Positions 39,930-48,004 of a stretch of DNA of 64,000 nucleotides are shown here, in pieces. The DNA lies in NCBI GenBank assembly GCA_036381235.1, contig DASVDE010000027.1:1-64000 (forward strand). Reading direction: 5' to 3'. The position numbers and the translations under genes are program-made. This DNA comes from DASVDE01 sp036381235. Lineage in GTDB: Bacteria > Actinomycetota > Thermoleophilia > Solirubrobacterales > 70-9. The notes beneath the pieces are model-generated. The model did no database searches. It saw only the letters and a program-made list of their open reading frames with translations, and was not told the DNA's origin. Position 1 is the first letter of the stretch; each line of letters opens with the position of its first letter.

Positions 39930-42187
39930 CGTCTGCGGATCGGGGCGTAGTCGGCCATCAGCTTGCGCTCCTTCCCATCCTCGGCGAAACGCACGACCAC
40001 CACTCCACCGGGCTCGACCCCGGTCACCACGCCGTCGCCGAAGCTGGCGTGAATAACGTCGTCGCCGGTTTGCAGCTCCAGCGCCGGCCCCGGGTCGACC
40101 GGCGCCGGCCCGGCACCGGTCGCCGCCGAGGACCAGCTTCCGACCGCCCCGGGAGCGCTTGAGTGGCGCTCCACCAGATCCTGGGGGAGCTCATCGATGA
40201 AGCGCGAGGGCAGGTTGCGCTCGGCTCGACCAAACAGGCGCCGCTCTCGCGCCCAGGTCATGTACAGGCGGCGGCGGGCGCGGGTGATGCCCACGTAACA
40301 GAGGCGGCGCTCCTCTTCTTCCCCGCCCTCCTCCAGCGCCCGCATGTGGGGAAAGGCTCCGTCCTCGCAGCCGACGACGAAGACGGTGTCGTATTCCAGA
40401 CCCTTTGCGTTGTGGAGTGTCATCAGGGTGACCAGGGACTCGTCATCCGGCCGCAGGCCGTCCTGCTCCGTATAGAGGGAGATCTGCTGGAGGAACTCCT
40501 CGACGGGGAGCGTCTCGCTTTCCCCTTCCAGCTCGCGGTTGGCATCGAACTCGGCGGCAACGCCGACCAGCTCCTCGAGGTTCTCGACCCGGCCCTCGGC
40601 CTCGACGGTGCGCTCCGCGGCCAGCGCCTCCAGGTACCCCGTCTCACGCAGGGTCGCCTCCAGCAGGGTCGCCACCGAAACGCCCTCCTCGGCGCGCTCG
40701 CGCAGTGCCTCGATCGTCTCGTGGAAGCGGCCGATCGCCTTGATCGCCGCGCCGCTTAGGCCCGGCACCTCCTCGGCCCGCCCAGCCACCTCCCAGATCG
40801 GCAATCCCGTGGTGTTCGCATGGGAGGCCAGCCGTCCCTGGCTGGTGTTGCCGATCCCCCGTCGCGGCGAGTTGACGACGCGCGTGAACGAGACCTGGTC
40901 GGCGGGGTTGACCAGCAGGCTGAGATAGGCGACCGCGTCCTTGACCTCGGCCCGCTCGTAGAACTTGGTGCCGCCGATCACCTGGTAGGGAAGCTCGAAG
41001 CGGACCAGGGTGTCCTCCAGCACCCGGCTCATCGCGTTCGTCCGGTAGAAGACCGCCACGTCCTCGCGCTTCACGCCTTCCTCGGAGCCGAGTCGCTCGA
41101 TCTCCCCAGCTACCCAGCGCGCCTCCTCGTGCTCGTCGGCAAGCTCGGACAGCTGGATCGGCTCGCCGCCGGCGATCTCCGTCCAGAGGCGCTTCGGCCG
41201 CCGTTGGTGGTTGCGCTCCACCACGGCGTTTGCCGCCGAGAGGATCGTCTGGGTCGAGCGGTAGTTCTGCTCGAGCTTCACCACCTCGGCCTCGGGGAAA
41301 TCCCTTTCGAAGTCGAGGATGTTGCGGATGTCGGCGTGGCGAAAACCGTAGATCGATTGGTCTTCGTCGCCAACGACCATCAGATTGCCGTGCTCTGCGG
41401 CCAAGAGCTGAAGCAGCCTGTACTGGGCGTGGTTGGTGTCCTGATACTCGTCGACGAGGACGTGACGGAAGGCACGTCGCCAGCGGTCGCGCACCTCTTC
41501 GTGCAGCTCCATGACATTGACGGTTCGCACGAGCAGGTCGTCGAAGTCCATCGCGTTGGCTTCCAGCATCCGCTTCTCGTACAGCGCGTAGACCTCGGCG
41601 ACCACCTCCTCGAAGACGCTGCCCTGGGCCTGGGCATAGGCAGCCGCGTCGATCAGCTTGTTCTTGGCACCGGATATCTGAGAGCGAATGGCGCGGGGCG
41701 GATAGCGCTTGGGGTCTATCTCCAGCTCCGCCATGCAGCGTTTGGCCATCCGCAGCGAGTCGGATTCGTCGTAGATCGTGAAGCTGCGCGAGTAGCCGAG
41801 TCGCTCGGCGTCGGCGCGCAGCATCCGCGCGCAGGCGGAGTGAAAGGTGGTGACCCACATCGCCCGGGCGGAGCGGCCGACCAGCTGCTCGACCCTCTCT
41901 CGCATCTCCGCCGCCGCCTTGTTGGTGAAGGTAATCGCCAGGATCTCACCCGGCCTGGCGCGATCGGTGGCCAGCAGATAGGCGATCCGATGGGTGAGGA
42001 CGCGGGTCTTCCCCGAGCCGGCCCCGGCCACCACGAGCAGCGGACCGTCGCCATGGCGCACCGCCTCGCATTGGGGCTCGTTGAGGCTGGCGAACAGCCG
42101 CTCGACACGATCGGCGCCGGCTTCTGTTGGGGCGCCTTGGGGCTCACTCTCGGCGTCCTGGAACGCTTCCGGCTCGGTCTGCAGCAT
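39926..42187 (-). CDS. pcrA: superfamily I DNA helicase PcrA/UvrD
   Basis: ATP-driven 3'-5' helicase for nucleotide-excision repair and removing proteins from DNA. The 753-aa protein carries AGAGSGKTRVLTHRIAYLL (motif I), LAITFTNKAAAEMR (Ia), VLVDEYQDTNHAQY (II), VVGDEDQSIYGFRHAD (III), VKLEQNYRS (IV), VTLMTLHNAKGLEYDTVFVVG (V) and ERRLCYVGITRARRRLYM (VI). A C-terminal Tudor-like segment (GDDVIHASFGDGVVTGVE) contacts RNA polymerase in PcrA. The start MLQTEPEAF at 42187 is chosen; a frame to 43369 is shadow of cysE/cysK. Confidence 0.96.
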   Translation of the reverse strand: MLQTEPEAFQDAESEPQGAPTEAGADRVERLFASLNEPQCEAVRHGDGPLLVVAGAGSGKTRVLTHRIAYLLATDRARPGEILAITFTNKAAAEMRERVEQLVGRSARAMWVTTFHSACARMLRADAERLGYSRSFTIYDESDSLRMAKRCMAELEIDPKRYPPRAIRSQISGAKNKLIDAAAYAQAQGSVFEEVVAEVYALYEKRMLEANAMDFDDLLVRTVNVMELHEEVRDRWRRAFRHVLVDEYQDTNHAQYRLLQLLAAEHGNLMVVGDEDQSIYGFRHADIRNILDFERDFPEAEVVKLEQNYRSTQTILSAANAVVERNHQRRPKRLWTEIAGGEPIQLSELADEHEEARWVAGEIERLGSEEGVKREDVAVFYRTNAMSRVLEDTLVRFELPYQVIGGTKFYERAEVKDAVAYLSLLVNPADQVSFTRVVNSPRRGIGNTSQGRLASHANTTGLPIWEVAGRAEEVPGLSGAAIKAIGRFHETIEALRERAEEGVSVATLLEATLRETGYLEALAAERTVEAEGRVENLEELVGVAAEFDANRELEGESETLPVEEFLQQISLYTEQDGLRPDDESLVTLMTLHNAKGLEYDTVFVVGCEDGAFPHMRALEEGGEEEERRLCYVGITRARRRLYMTWARERRLFGRAERNLPSRFIDELPQDLVERHSSAPGAVGSWSSAATGAGPAPVDPGPALELQTGDDVIHASFGDGVVTGVEPGGVVVVRFAEDGKERKLMADYAPIRRR

Positions 42188-42219
42188 CCCCTCCGAGAAT
42201 AGAGAGGCAGGCGGCGGGC

Positions 42220-42948
42220 TCAGCCGCCCGCGGAAGAGCGACCGGTGCGGGAGCGCAGCTCGCCGTTGCCGCCCTGCGACTTTTCCTTTCCGTCCAGCTC
42301 CCCAAGCCGCTGCTCGAGGTCGGCGATTCTCTCCGAGAGCCCTTTGATCGCCTCGGCGATCGGGTCCGGCAGATGGATCCAGTCGGCATCCGGCCCCTCG
42401 ACCCGCTTCCCCTCCACCCGCACCGGGTGGCCGGGGTTGCCGACCACGGTCGAGAGAGGCGGCACGTCCTCGACGACAACCGTGTTGGCGCCGATCTTGG
42501 CGCCGTCGCCGACCGCGATCGGGCCCAGCAGCTTGGCGCCGGAGCCGACCGTCACATTGTCGCCCAGGGTTGGGTGGCGCTTGCCGCGCTGGAAACCGGT
42601 GCCGCCCAGGGTCACTCCCTGGTAGAGGGTCACCCGCTCCCCGATCTCCGTCGTCTCGCCGATCACCACGCCGGAGCCGTGATCGATGAAGAACTCGCCG
42701 CCGATCTTTGCTGCGGGGTGGATCTCGACGCCGGTGATGGAGCGGGTCACGTAGGCGATCATCCGGGGCGCCAGCGGCACCCTCGCCTCCAACAGCGCGT
42801 GAGCGACTCGGTGGGCAAGCAGCGCCTGCACTCCGGCCCAGCTGGTGAGGATCTCGAAGCTGGAGACGCCCTGGGCCGCCGGGTCGCGGTCGCGCGCCGC
42901 GGAGACGTCCGCCTTCACCTCGCTTAGAACTCGCTTCCACGCGCTCAT
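42220..42948 (-). CDS. cysE: serine O-acetyltransferase
   Basis: Acetylates serine to O-acetylserine, the substrate of CysK. The 242-aa protein is the short form lacking most of the E. coli N-terminal domain: a helical start (SAWKRVLSEVKADVSAARDRDPAAQ) then left-handed beta-helix hexapeptides with GVEIHPAAKIGGEFFIDHGSGVVIGETTEIG (catalytic His) and the GGTGFQRGKRHPTLGD loop. A C-terminal coiled-coil tail (about 200-235, LSERIADLEQRLGELDGK) is extra. It overlaps cysK by 4 bp, and the two enzymes commonly form the cysteine synthase complex. Confidence 0.95.
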   Translation of the reverse strand: MSAWKRVLSEVKADVSAARDRDPAAQGVSSFEILTSWAGVQALLAHRVAHALLEARVPLAPRMIAYVTRSITGVEIHPAAKIGGEFFIDHGSGVVIGETTEIGERVTLYQGVTLGGTGFQRGKRHPTLGDNVTVGSGAKLLGPIAVGDGAKIGANTVVVEDVPPLSTVVGNPGHPVRVEGKRVEGPDADWIHLPDPIAEAIKGLSERIADLEQRLGELDGKEKSQGGNGELRSRTGRSSAGG

Positions 42949-43868
42949 GGAAAGAAAAAGGGTAGGGACATGTAGCGCTCGCCCGAGTCGCAGACGATCG
43001 TGACCACTCGCTTTCCCGCCATCTCCGGCCGCGCGGCCACCTCCAGCGCCGCGCGCAGGTTGGCTCCGGCCGAGATGCCGGCCAGGATCCCCTCGCGCCG
43101 AGCGGCAAGGCGCGCCGTCTCCAATGCGTCTTCGTCGGAAACCAAAACGACCTCGTCGATGACCGAGCGATCGAGCACCTCGGGAACGAAGCCGGCCCCG
43201 ATTCCCTGAATCTTGTGCGGGCCCGGCGCGCCGCCGGAGAGGACCGGCGAGGTCTCTGGCTCGACGGCGACGACCAGGGCCTCGGGACTGCGCTCGCGAA
43301 GCATTCTGCCGACGCCGGTGATCGTCCCCCCCGTGCCCACTCCGGCGACGAAGGCACCCACCTCCCCATCGGAGTCCCGCCAGATCTCCTCCGCGGTGGT
43401 GCGTCGGTGAATCTCTGGATTGGCGGGATTGGAGAACTGCTGCGGCATGAACCCCTTGCGCTGCTCGCGGATCTCGCTCGCCAGCTCGACAGCTTCCGTC
43501 ATCCCTCCCAGCGAGGGGGTCTCCCGCACCTCCGCCCCATAGGCGCGCAGGAGCTTTGCCCGCTCGCGGCTCATTCCCTCCGGCAGGGTGAGGATCAGCT
43601 CGTAGCCGCGCGCCGCGCAGACCATCGCCAGCGCGATCCCGGTGTTGCCGCTGGTCGGCTCGACGATCACCGACCGCCCCGGCTTGACCAGCCCCTCCTC
43701 CTCGGCGGCGTCGATCATCGCCACCCCGATCCGGTCCTTGACCGAGCCGCCGGGGTTGAAGTACTCCAGCTTCGCGCAGACCTCGCCTCCAAGCCCCTCG
43801 CCGAGACGCGTCAACGACACCATCGGGGTCCCGCCGACAACCGCCGAAGCCTCGCCTCCGATCCTCAT
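42945..43868 (-). CDS. cysK: cysteine synthase (O-acetylserine sulfhydrylase)
   Basis: PLP enzyme that makes cysteine from O-acetylserine and sulfide. The 307-aa fold-type II protein has the Schiff-base lysine in NPGGSVKDRIGVAMI, the substrate loop EPTSGNTGIALA, GVGTGGTITGVGR (PLP phosphate) and a late CDSGERYMS. The C-terminal half matches CysK rather than cystathionine beta-synthase, since no CBS domains follow. ATG 43868 and an adjacent upstream GTG are both possible. It lies 30 bp after the thioredoxin-fold gene and is coupled to cysE. Confidence 0.95.
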   Translation of the reverse strand: MRIGGEASAVVGGTPMVSLTRLGEGLGGEVCAKLEYFNPGGSVKDRIGVAMIDAAEEEGLVKPGRSVIVEPTSGNTGIALAMVCAARGYELILTLPEGMSRERAKLLRAYGAEVRETPSLGGMTEAVELASEIREQRKGFMPQQFSNPANPEIHRRTTAEEIWRDSDGEVGAFVAGVGTGGTITGVGRMLRERSPEALVVAVEPETSPVLSGGAPGPHKIQGIGAGFVPEVLDRSVIDEVVLVSDEDALETARLAARREGILAGISAGANLRAALEVAARPEMAGKRVVTIVCDSGERYMSLPFFFP

Positions 43869-43901
43869 CACACCTCGCCTCGCACAGCCATGGCGCCGAC
43901 C

Positions 43902-44201
43902 TTACCCCGAGACAATCGCTGCGCTCGGGTTCTCCCTTGCCCAGCGGGTGATCCTGCTGGAACCGGAGATGACAGTTCCATCATCGAGCATCAGGATGGG
44001 CACCTCGTTGGTCCCGCTGAGCCTCTTCACCTCAGCCCTATCGGCCTTGCGCTGTCGCCAGGTCCAGGGCGAAGTCCTATAGCCGCTCACCGTCTTCAGC
44101 TCGTACTCATAACCCGCAGCGGCAAGCGCCTTGCCCGCTTTCGCGCAGGGATGAAGAAGACCTGGCCCAAACAACTCGTGCTTGCACGTGTAGAGAACCA
44201 T
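43902..44201 (-). CDS. thioredoxin-fold protein with GST N-terminal-like domain
   Basis: A 99-aa single-domain protein: VLYTCKHELFGPGLLHPCAKAGKALAAAGYEYELK places two cysteines at about 6 and 19, followed by the cis-Pro region NEVPILMLDDGT and a SSRITRWA helix. The HPC-A-K-A arrangement is that of small actinobacterial GST_N/glutaredoxin-like proteins. Actinobacteria usually use mycothiol, so a mycoredoxin-like or thiol-sensing role is conceivable. It lies between the CymR-like regulator and cysK, which points to a part in cysteine or thiol metabolism. Activity is unproven. Confidence 0.72.
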   Translation of the reverse strand: MVLYTCKHELFGPGLLHPCAKAGKALAAAGYEYELKTVSGYRTSPWTWRQRKADRAEVKRLSGTNEVPILMLDDGTVISGSSRITRWARENPSAAIVSG

Positions 44202-44254
44202 GAGACCGGAAAACTCTATTGCCCGAGAACACCAACCTCCGCTTCTCCTCGCCT

Positions 44255-44653
44255 CTAGATGTAGTACATCCCCGAGCCGGCCTCCTCCGCCTCGCGGCGA
44301 GCGACCTCGGAAATCGTCGTCTGGCTGAAGACCTTGCGCAGGGCGGTTACCCCCTCTGCCCAGATGCCACCCGCCTCATCGGCCTCCTGGCCCACCTTTC
44401 CGTCGAGCGCTTGCACGACCTCGAGAACTGTTATTTCCTCGGCGGGGCGCGAAAGCGTGTAGCCCCCTTTCATCCCTCGGTGGCTGGTCAGCAGGCCATC
44501 GCGGCGCAGGGTCGAGAAGAGCTGCTCGAGGAACTGCTCGGGAATGGCCCGTCGCTCTGCCAGCTCCTTGATCGGCACCGGCCGCTCACCGGAGCGGGCA
44601 AGCTCTGCCATCGCGACGACGGCGTAACGGGACTTCGAAGTGACGGAGATCAC
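44255..44653 (-). CDS. cymR: Rrf2-family regulator, CymR-like
   Basis: A 132-aa winged-helix regulator: TSKSRYAVVAMAELARSG, the LAERRAIPEQFLEQLFSTLRRDGLL recognition region and the wing HRGMKGGYTLSRP are typical Rrf2. It has no cysteine at all, so it cannot carry the Fe-S cluster of IscR. The cysteine-free body and the C-terminus SGMYYI resemble CymR of Firmicutes (ending MFYI), which represses sulfur genes together with CysK. cysK and cysE lie just downstream. Start is GTG 44653 with AAAGGA upstream; a longer frame to 44797 is not supported. The symbol is by resemblance. Confidence 0.78.
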   Translation of the reverse strand: MISVTSKSRYAVVAMAELARSGERPVPIKELAERRAIPEQFLEQLFSTLRRDGLLTSHRGMKGGYTLSRPAEEITVLEVVQALDGKVGQEADEAGGIWAEGVTALRKVFSQTTISEVARREAEEAGSGMYYI

Positions 44654-44721
44654 GCGGTCCTTTCTACCGCACGTTCCGGACCCGGCCTGAATTCTTGGCG
44701 GGGTCTGGGCTAGGATCGACC

Positions 44722-45402
44722 ATGTCGGCTTCGGGAGGCCGGGACGCAGCCTTCCCAACCTCGAGTGGATCGGAAGCAGCCCTGAGCGAACGCCCACACT
44801 GCCTTGTGATCGACGGTCATCCCCTGGTTCGCCTCGGCCTGCGCAGAGTGCTGGACGACGGATTCGAAGTCCATGAGATCGAGAGCCGCGAGGAGGCCCT
44901 GGATCTGATCCGCGACGTCGGCAGCTTCGACGTCGCGATCGTCGACATGCGCTTCAGGGCCAACGGCGGCTCCCCCTCCCTCAGTGGAGACGAGACGATC
45001 CGGGCTCTGCATCGTGCAGAGCCCTCGCTCGGCATCGTCGCCCACGGTGAGCGACCTGAGCGCCACATCGCGACAGCCGCCCTTCAGGCCGGCGCCACCA
45101 GTTACGTCTCCCGGACCGCGAGCGCAGTCGAGCTGCGCAAGGCGGTTGACGCCGCTCTCGGCCAGAAGCCCTTCGTCGATCCGGCCGTGCCGCCGAAGGG
45201 AAGCCGCGGCAAGCTGACCCGCCGCCAGCGTCAGATCCTCCAACTCCTCGCAAACGGCGAATCGACCACGGTCGCCGCCCGCGAGCTGGATCTCAGCGAG
45301 GAGACGGTGAAGACGCACACCAAGAACGTCTTGGCTCGCCTTGAGGCGAGAAACCGCACTCACGCAGTGGCGATCGCCTTACGCGAATCGCTGATCGATT
45401 AG
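44722..45402 (+). CDS. LuxR-type response regulator with atypical receiver domain
   Basis: A 226-aa NarL/FixJ-like protein: receiver domain (about 26-145) and LuxR helix-turn-helix (about 160-222, KLTRRQRQILQLLANGESTTVAARELDLSEETVKTHTKNVL). The phospho-acceptor D75 (VAIVDMR) is kept, but the usual acidic pair is reduced to D31-G32 (VIDGHP), the conserved Lys is Arg (YVSRT), the Ser/Thr is Ala (GIVAHGE) and about eight residues are inserted after D75. It may be weakly phosphorylated or act without phosphorylation. No kinase is adjacent; the opposing HDOD-LuxR gene overlaps by 4 bp. Confidence 0.82.
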   Translation: MSASGGRDAAFPTSSGSEAALSERPHCLVIDGHPLVRLGLRRVLDDGFEVHEIESREEALDLIRDVGSFDVAIVDMRFRANGGSPSLSGDETIRALHRAEPSLGIVAHGERPERHIATAALQAGATSYVSRTASAVELRKAVDAALGQKPFVDPAVPPKGSRGKLTRRQRQILQLLANGESTTVAARELDLSEETVKTHTKNVLARLEARNRTHAVAIALRESLID

Positions 45403-46502
45403 ATCCAGCCTCTGTCGCGCGCGGTGAGGACCGCCTGCGCCCTGTCCACAGCCCCGATCTTGCCGTAGACGTTGTGCAGATGGGTGCGGATCGTAGAAAC
45501 AGAGAGCTGCATCTCCCCGGCGATCTGCTTGTAGACCAGACCCTCGGAGAGATGGCGCAGCACGTCCAGCTCACGCGCCGACAGGGGGCACGGCTCGCTG
45601 ACGCGGGGAGCGTCTTGGCGCGGGTATGGGAGCTCGTAGAGCAGTTCGCGCAGCCCATCGCTCCCAAGCCCACAGCGCTCAGCCGCCCGATTCAGACGCT
45701 CCTGATTGACCGCCTCACCCTGCGAATAGTGGGCGATCATGTCCGCGGCGGCGACCATTGCCGCCAAGCCATCGGCGTCATCGGAATGATGGCGCTCGAT
45801 CGCCACGGCAATCGACTGAGGGACATTCCAGCGGCGTGCCAGAACCCCGCCGACCAGAGCGTGGTCGATGCCGAGCTGATCTCGCTCTTCGCGTAGCCGC
45901 TGCTCCGGCGTGCGCATGGTCGCGTCGAAGAAGGTCTTGTAGCCGGGGTGCAGGCGGGAGATAACCAGACGACCGATGTCGTGCAAAAGCGACGCAACGG
46001 CCAGGGCGTCGCGCTCGGGCCAGCCGACAGCACGGCCAACCTGGTCGGCGACCCGCTGGGTGGCGAGGGCGTGGATGCGAAACCGCTCGGGTTTCAGCTC
46101 CCAGCCGCCGTTGGACTCGAAGAAGTCATAGATCGGAGCCGTGCCGGCAATCGCCAGTACGCCGGAGGGCTTCAGCACGTCGATCGCCTCCGGGACCGTC
46201 GCGATCCCCCCTGCGGCGACGCCGCTGCGATTGGCGAAACGCAGCACCGAGATAGTCAAGGCGACATCTGATTCGACCGCTCCGACCAGGTCGGCCACGC
46301 GTGCCGTCTCGGCAGTCGCGGCGCGCATCACCCGTTCGCGCGATTCGAGCAGAACGGGAAAGCGCTCGACCGCTTCGAAAGCCTCAGCCAGCCGACTGCC
46401 GGGAGCGGGGCGAGTGCCGCCTGCCCTGTCCGCAACATCGCCGGCGGTCGCCCGCCCGTTGGCCTCGGTGCTCTGCGTTTTGTCTGTCTTCGTCGACTGC
46501 AT
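45399..46502 (-). CDS. HDOD domain fused to LuxR-type helix-turn-helix
   Basis: A 367-aa protein. After a disordered start (1-35), residues about 40-280 form an HDOD domain (FPVLLESRERVMRAA, VESDVALTISVLRFANR, ASLLHDIGRLVISR, AAADMIAHYSQGE). Unusually for HDOD proteins it keeps HD-like residues (LLHDIGRL). A C-terminal LuxR HTH follows (about 300-365: PLSARELDVLRHLSEGLVYKQIAGEMQLSVSTIRTHLHNVY in parts). The fusion suggests a transcription factor whose sensing domain is HDOD. Ligand and targets are unknown. It is the only gene after gltX on this strand, with a hairpin-rich spacer between. Confidence 0.8.
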   Translation of the reverse strand: MQSTKTDKTQSTEANGRATAGDVADRAGGTRPAPGSRLAEAFEAVERFPVLLESRERVMRAATAETARVADLVGAVESDVALTISVLRFANRSGVAAGGIATVPEAIDVLKPSGVLAIAGTAPIYDFFESNGGWELKPERFRIHALATQRVADQVGRAVGWPERDALAVASLLHDIGRLVISRLHPGYKTFFDATMRTPEQRLREERDQLGIDHALVGGVLARRWNVPQSIAVAIERHHSDDADGLAAMVAAADMIAHYSQGEAVNQERLNRAAERCGLGSDGLRELLYELPYPRQDAPRVSEPCPLSARELDVLRHLSEGLVYKQIAGEMQLSVSTIRTHLHNVYGKIGAVDRAQAVLTARDRGWI

Positions 46503-46566
46503 GCGGATGGGCGATCGAACCTACGCACAGCTCATCGGCAGTCGAGGACGTTCGGCTTAAACCCTC

Positions 46567-46644
46567 CCTCAGCACTATTGCTGAGGAATTCGGTCGATTT
46601 GTCCGATTTGGACCATTGAAATGGTCCAATTTGGTCGATTTGTC
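46567..46644. repeat. hairpins and direct repeats between gltX and the HDOD gene
   Basis: The spacer has two perfect stem-loops: CCTCAGCA-CTAT-TGCTGAGG at 46567-46586 and TTGGACCATT-GA-AATGGTCCAA at 46608-46629. The 12-mer GGTCGATTTGTC occurs at 46592-46603 and again at 46633-46644, the second copy overlapping the gltX stop codon. The block is much more AT-rich than its surroundings. It may terminate gltX or serve as a binding region for the HDOD-LuxR or neighbouring LuxR protein. Confidence 0.6.
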
Positions 46645-48004
46645 AGGGGAGACGTGCGATCGCGGCCTCGATACGGGAGAGCGATTCCTCCCGTCCCAGG
46701 GCCGCCAGCGACTCGAAGATCCCCGGCGAGACGGTGCTGCCTGTTATCGCGACGCGAATCGGCTGGTAGATCTTGCCGGCCTTGACGTCGAATTGAGTCG
46801 TCAACTGACTCAGAGTGCTCTCCAGCGATTCCGGGTCAAAGGCCTCGACGCTCCCGAGCGCCTCCCGCGCGGCTTCGAGGAGGGGTCGCGTTCCGTCCCC
46901 CATCACCTTGCGCCAGGCCTTCTCGTCATCGACGGGCGGCTCGAACAGGAACCGAATCAGGGGCCAAACCTCCTCCAGCGTCTGCGCTTTCTCCTGGGCG
47001 ATCTCGCAAGCGGCCCGGAGGCGCTCGTCAGGCTCGCGACCGAGGTGGCACGCGACAGCTGCCGTGTACTCGTCCAGCGAAAGCTCCCGCATGAAACGGC
47101 CGTTCAGCCAGCGCAGCTTCCGTTCGTCGAAGATCGCCGCCGCCTTGCCCACATCAGCGACCTCGAAACGGGAAACAAGCTCTTCCGTCGACATCAAAGT
47201 GGTGTCGTCGTCGGTGCCCCAGCCGAGCAGCGCCAGATAGTTGCGCACAGCGGCGGGCAGGTAGCCGGCCTCGCGAAGCTCCTGCACCGAGGCGGCGCCG
47301 TGGCGCTTTGAGAGCTTCCTACCGTCGGGGCCGTGCAACAGCGGCAGATGCGCGTAACGAGGCGGCTCATGGCCGAGCGCGCGAAGGACCAGGAGCTGCT
47401 TCGGTGTGTTGGAGAGGTGATCGTCGCCGCGCACAACGTCGGTTATCTCCATCTCCGCGTCGTCGACGGCGACCGCGAAGTTGTAGAGGACCGAGCCGTC
47501 ACCGCGGGCGATGACGAAGTCGTCGTAGCTGCGGTTGGGGAAGCGAACCGGCCCGCGAATCAGGTCGTCTACGACGGTCTCTCCCTGATCGGGAACCCGG
47601 AGGCGAACCGCGGCGCCGCCCTCGTCGGAGGGCTCGCCGCGATAGCCGCGATCGGTCCCGTGCTCCGCCTTCCACGCCTCCACATCCTTGGCGGTGGCCG
47701 AATCGTGGTAGGCGGCGCCGGAATCGAGCAGGCGCGCCAACGCCGCGGCATGGCTCTCGGCCCGCGAGGCCTGCGAGATCGGCCCCTCGTCCCAGCCCAG
47801 CTCCAGCCAGCGCAGTGCGTCGAGGATCTGCTCGACGTGCTCATCGGTGGAGCGTTCGCGATCGGTGTCCTCGATCCGCAGCACCAGCGAGCCGCCGCCG
47901 TGGCGGGCGGCGAGCCAGTTATAGAGTCCCGTCCTCGCTCCGCCGATGTGCAGCGCACCGGTCGGCGAGGGGGCAAAACGGAATCGGAGGTTCTCTTCGC
48001 TCAT
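46643..48004 (-). CDS. gltX: glutamyl-tRNA synthetase
   Basis: Class I synthetase, 453 aa. It has FAPSPTGALHIGGARTGLYNWL (HIGH motif), the RIEDTDRERS segment, RGDDHLSNTPKQLLVLRALG and the KLSKRHGA motif, with a bacterial anticodon-binding domain at the C-terminus. With GatCAB in the same window it is probably non-discriminating, charging both tRNA-Glu and tRNA-Gln. The start ATG (48004-48002) overlaps the divergent nfo ATG by two bases on the opposite strand, so its upstream signals lie inside nfo. No ribosome-binding site is visible, so leaderless translation is likely. Confidence 0.95.
   Translation of the reverse strand: MSEENLRFRFAPSPTGALHIGGARTGLYNWLAARHGGGSLVLRIEDTDRERSTDEHVEQILDALRWLELGWDEGPISQASRAESHAAALARLLDSGAAYHDSATAKDVEAWKAEHGTDRGYRGEPSDEGGAAVRLRVPDQGETVVDDLIRGPVRFPNRSYDDFVIARGDGSVLYNFAVAVDDAEMEITDVVRGDDHLSNTPKQLLVLRALGHEPPRYAHLPLLHGPDGRKLSKRHGAASVQELREAGYLPAAVRNYLALLGWGTDDDTTLMSTEELVSRFEVADVGKAAAIFDERKLRWLNGRFMRELSLDEYTAAVACHLGREPDERLRAACEIAQEKAQTLEEVWPLIRFLFEPPVDDEKAWRKVMGDGTRPLLEAAREALGSVEAFDPESLESTLSQLTTQFDVKAGKIYQPIRVAITGSTVSPGIFESLAALGREESLSRIEAAIARLP

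Noticed and set aside
42188..43369. N-terminal extension of pcrA to 1147 aa
   Set aside because: It covers cysE and cysK in another frame. The helicase starts properly at 42187.
46503..46530. tRNA-like T-loop (GGTTCGATC) upstream of the HDOD gene
   Set aside because: No acceptor stem, D-arm or anticodon arm can be placed around it.
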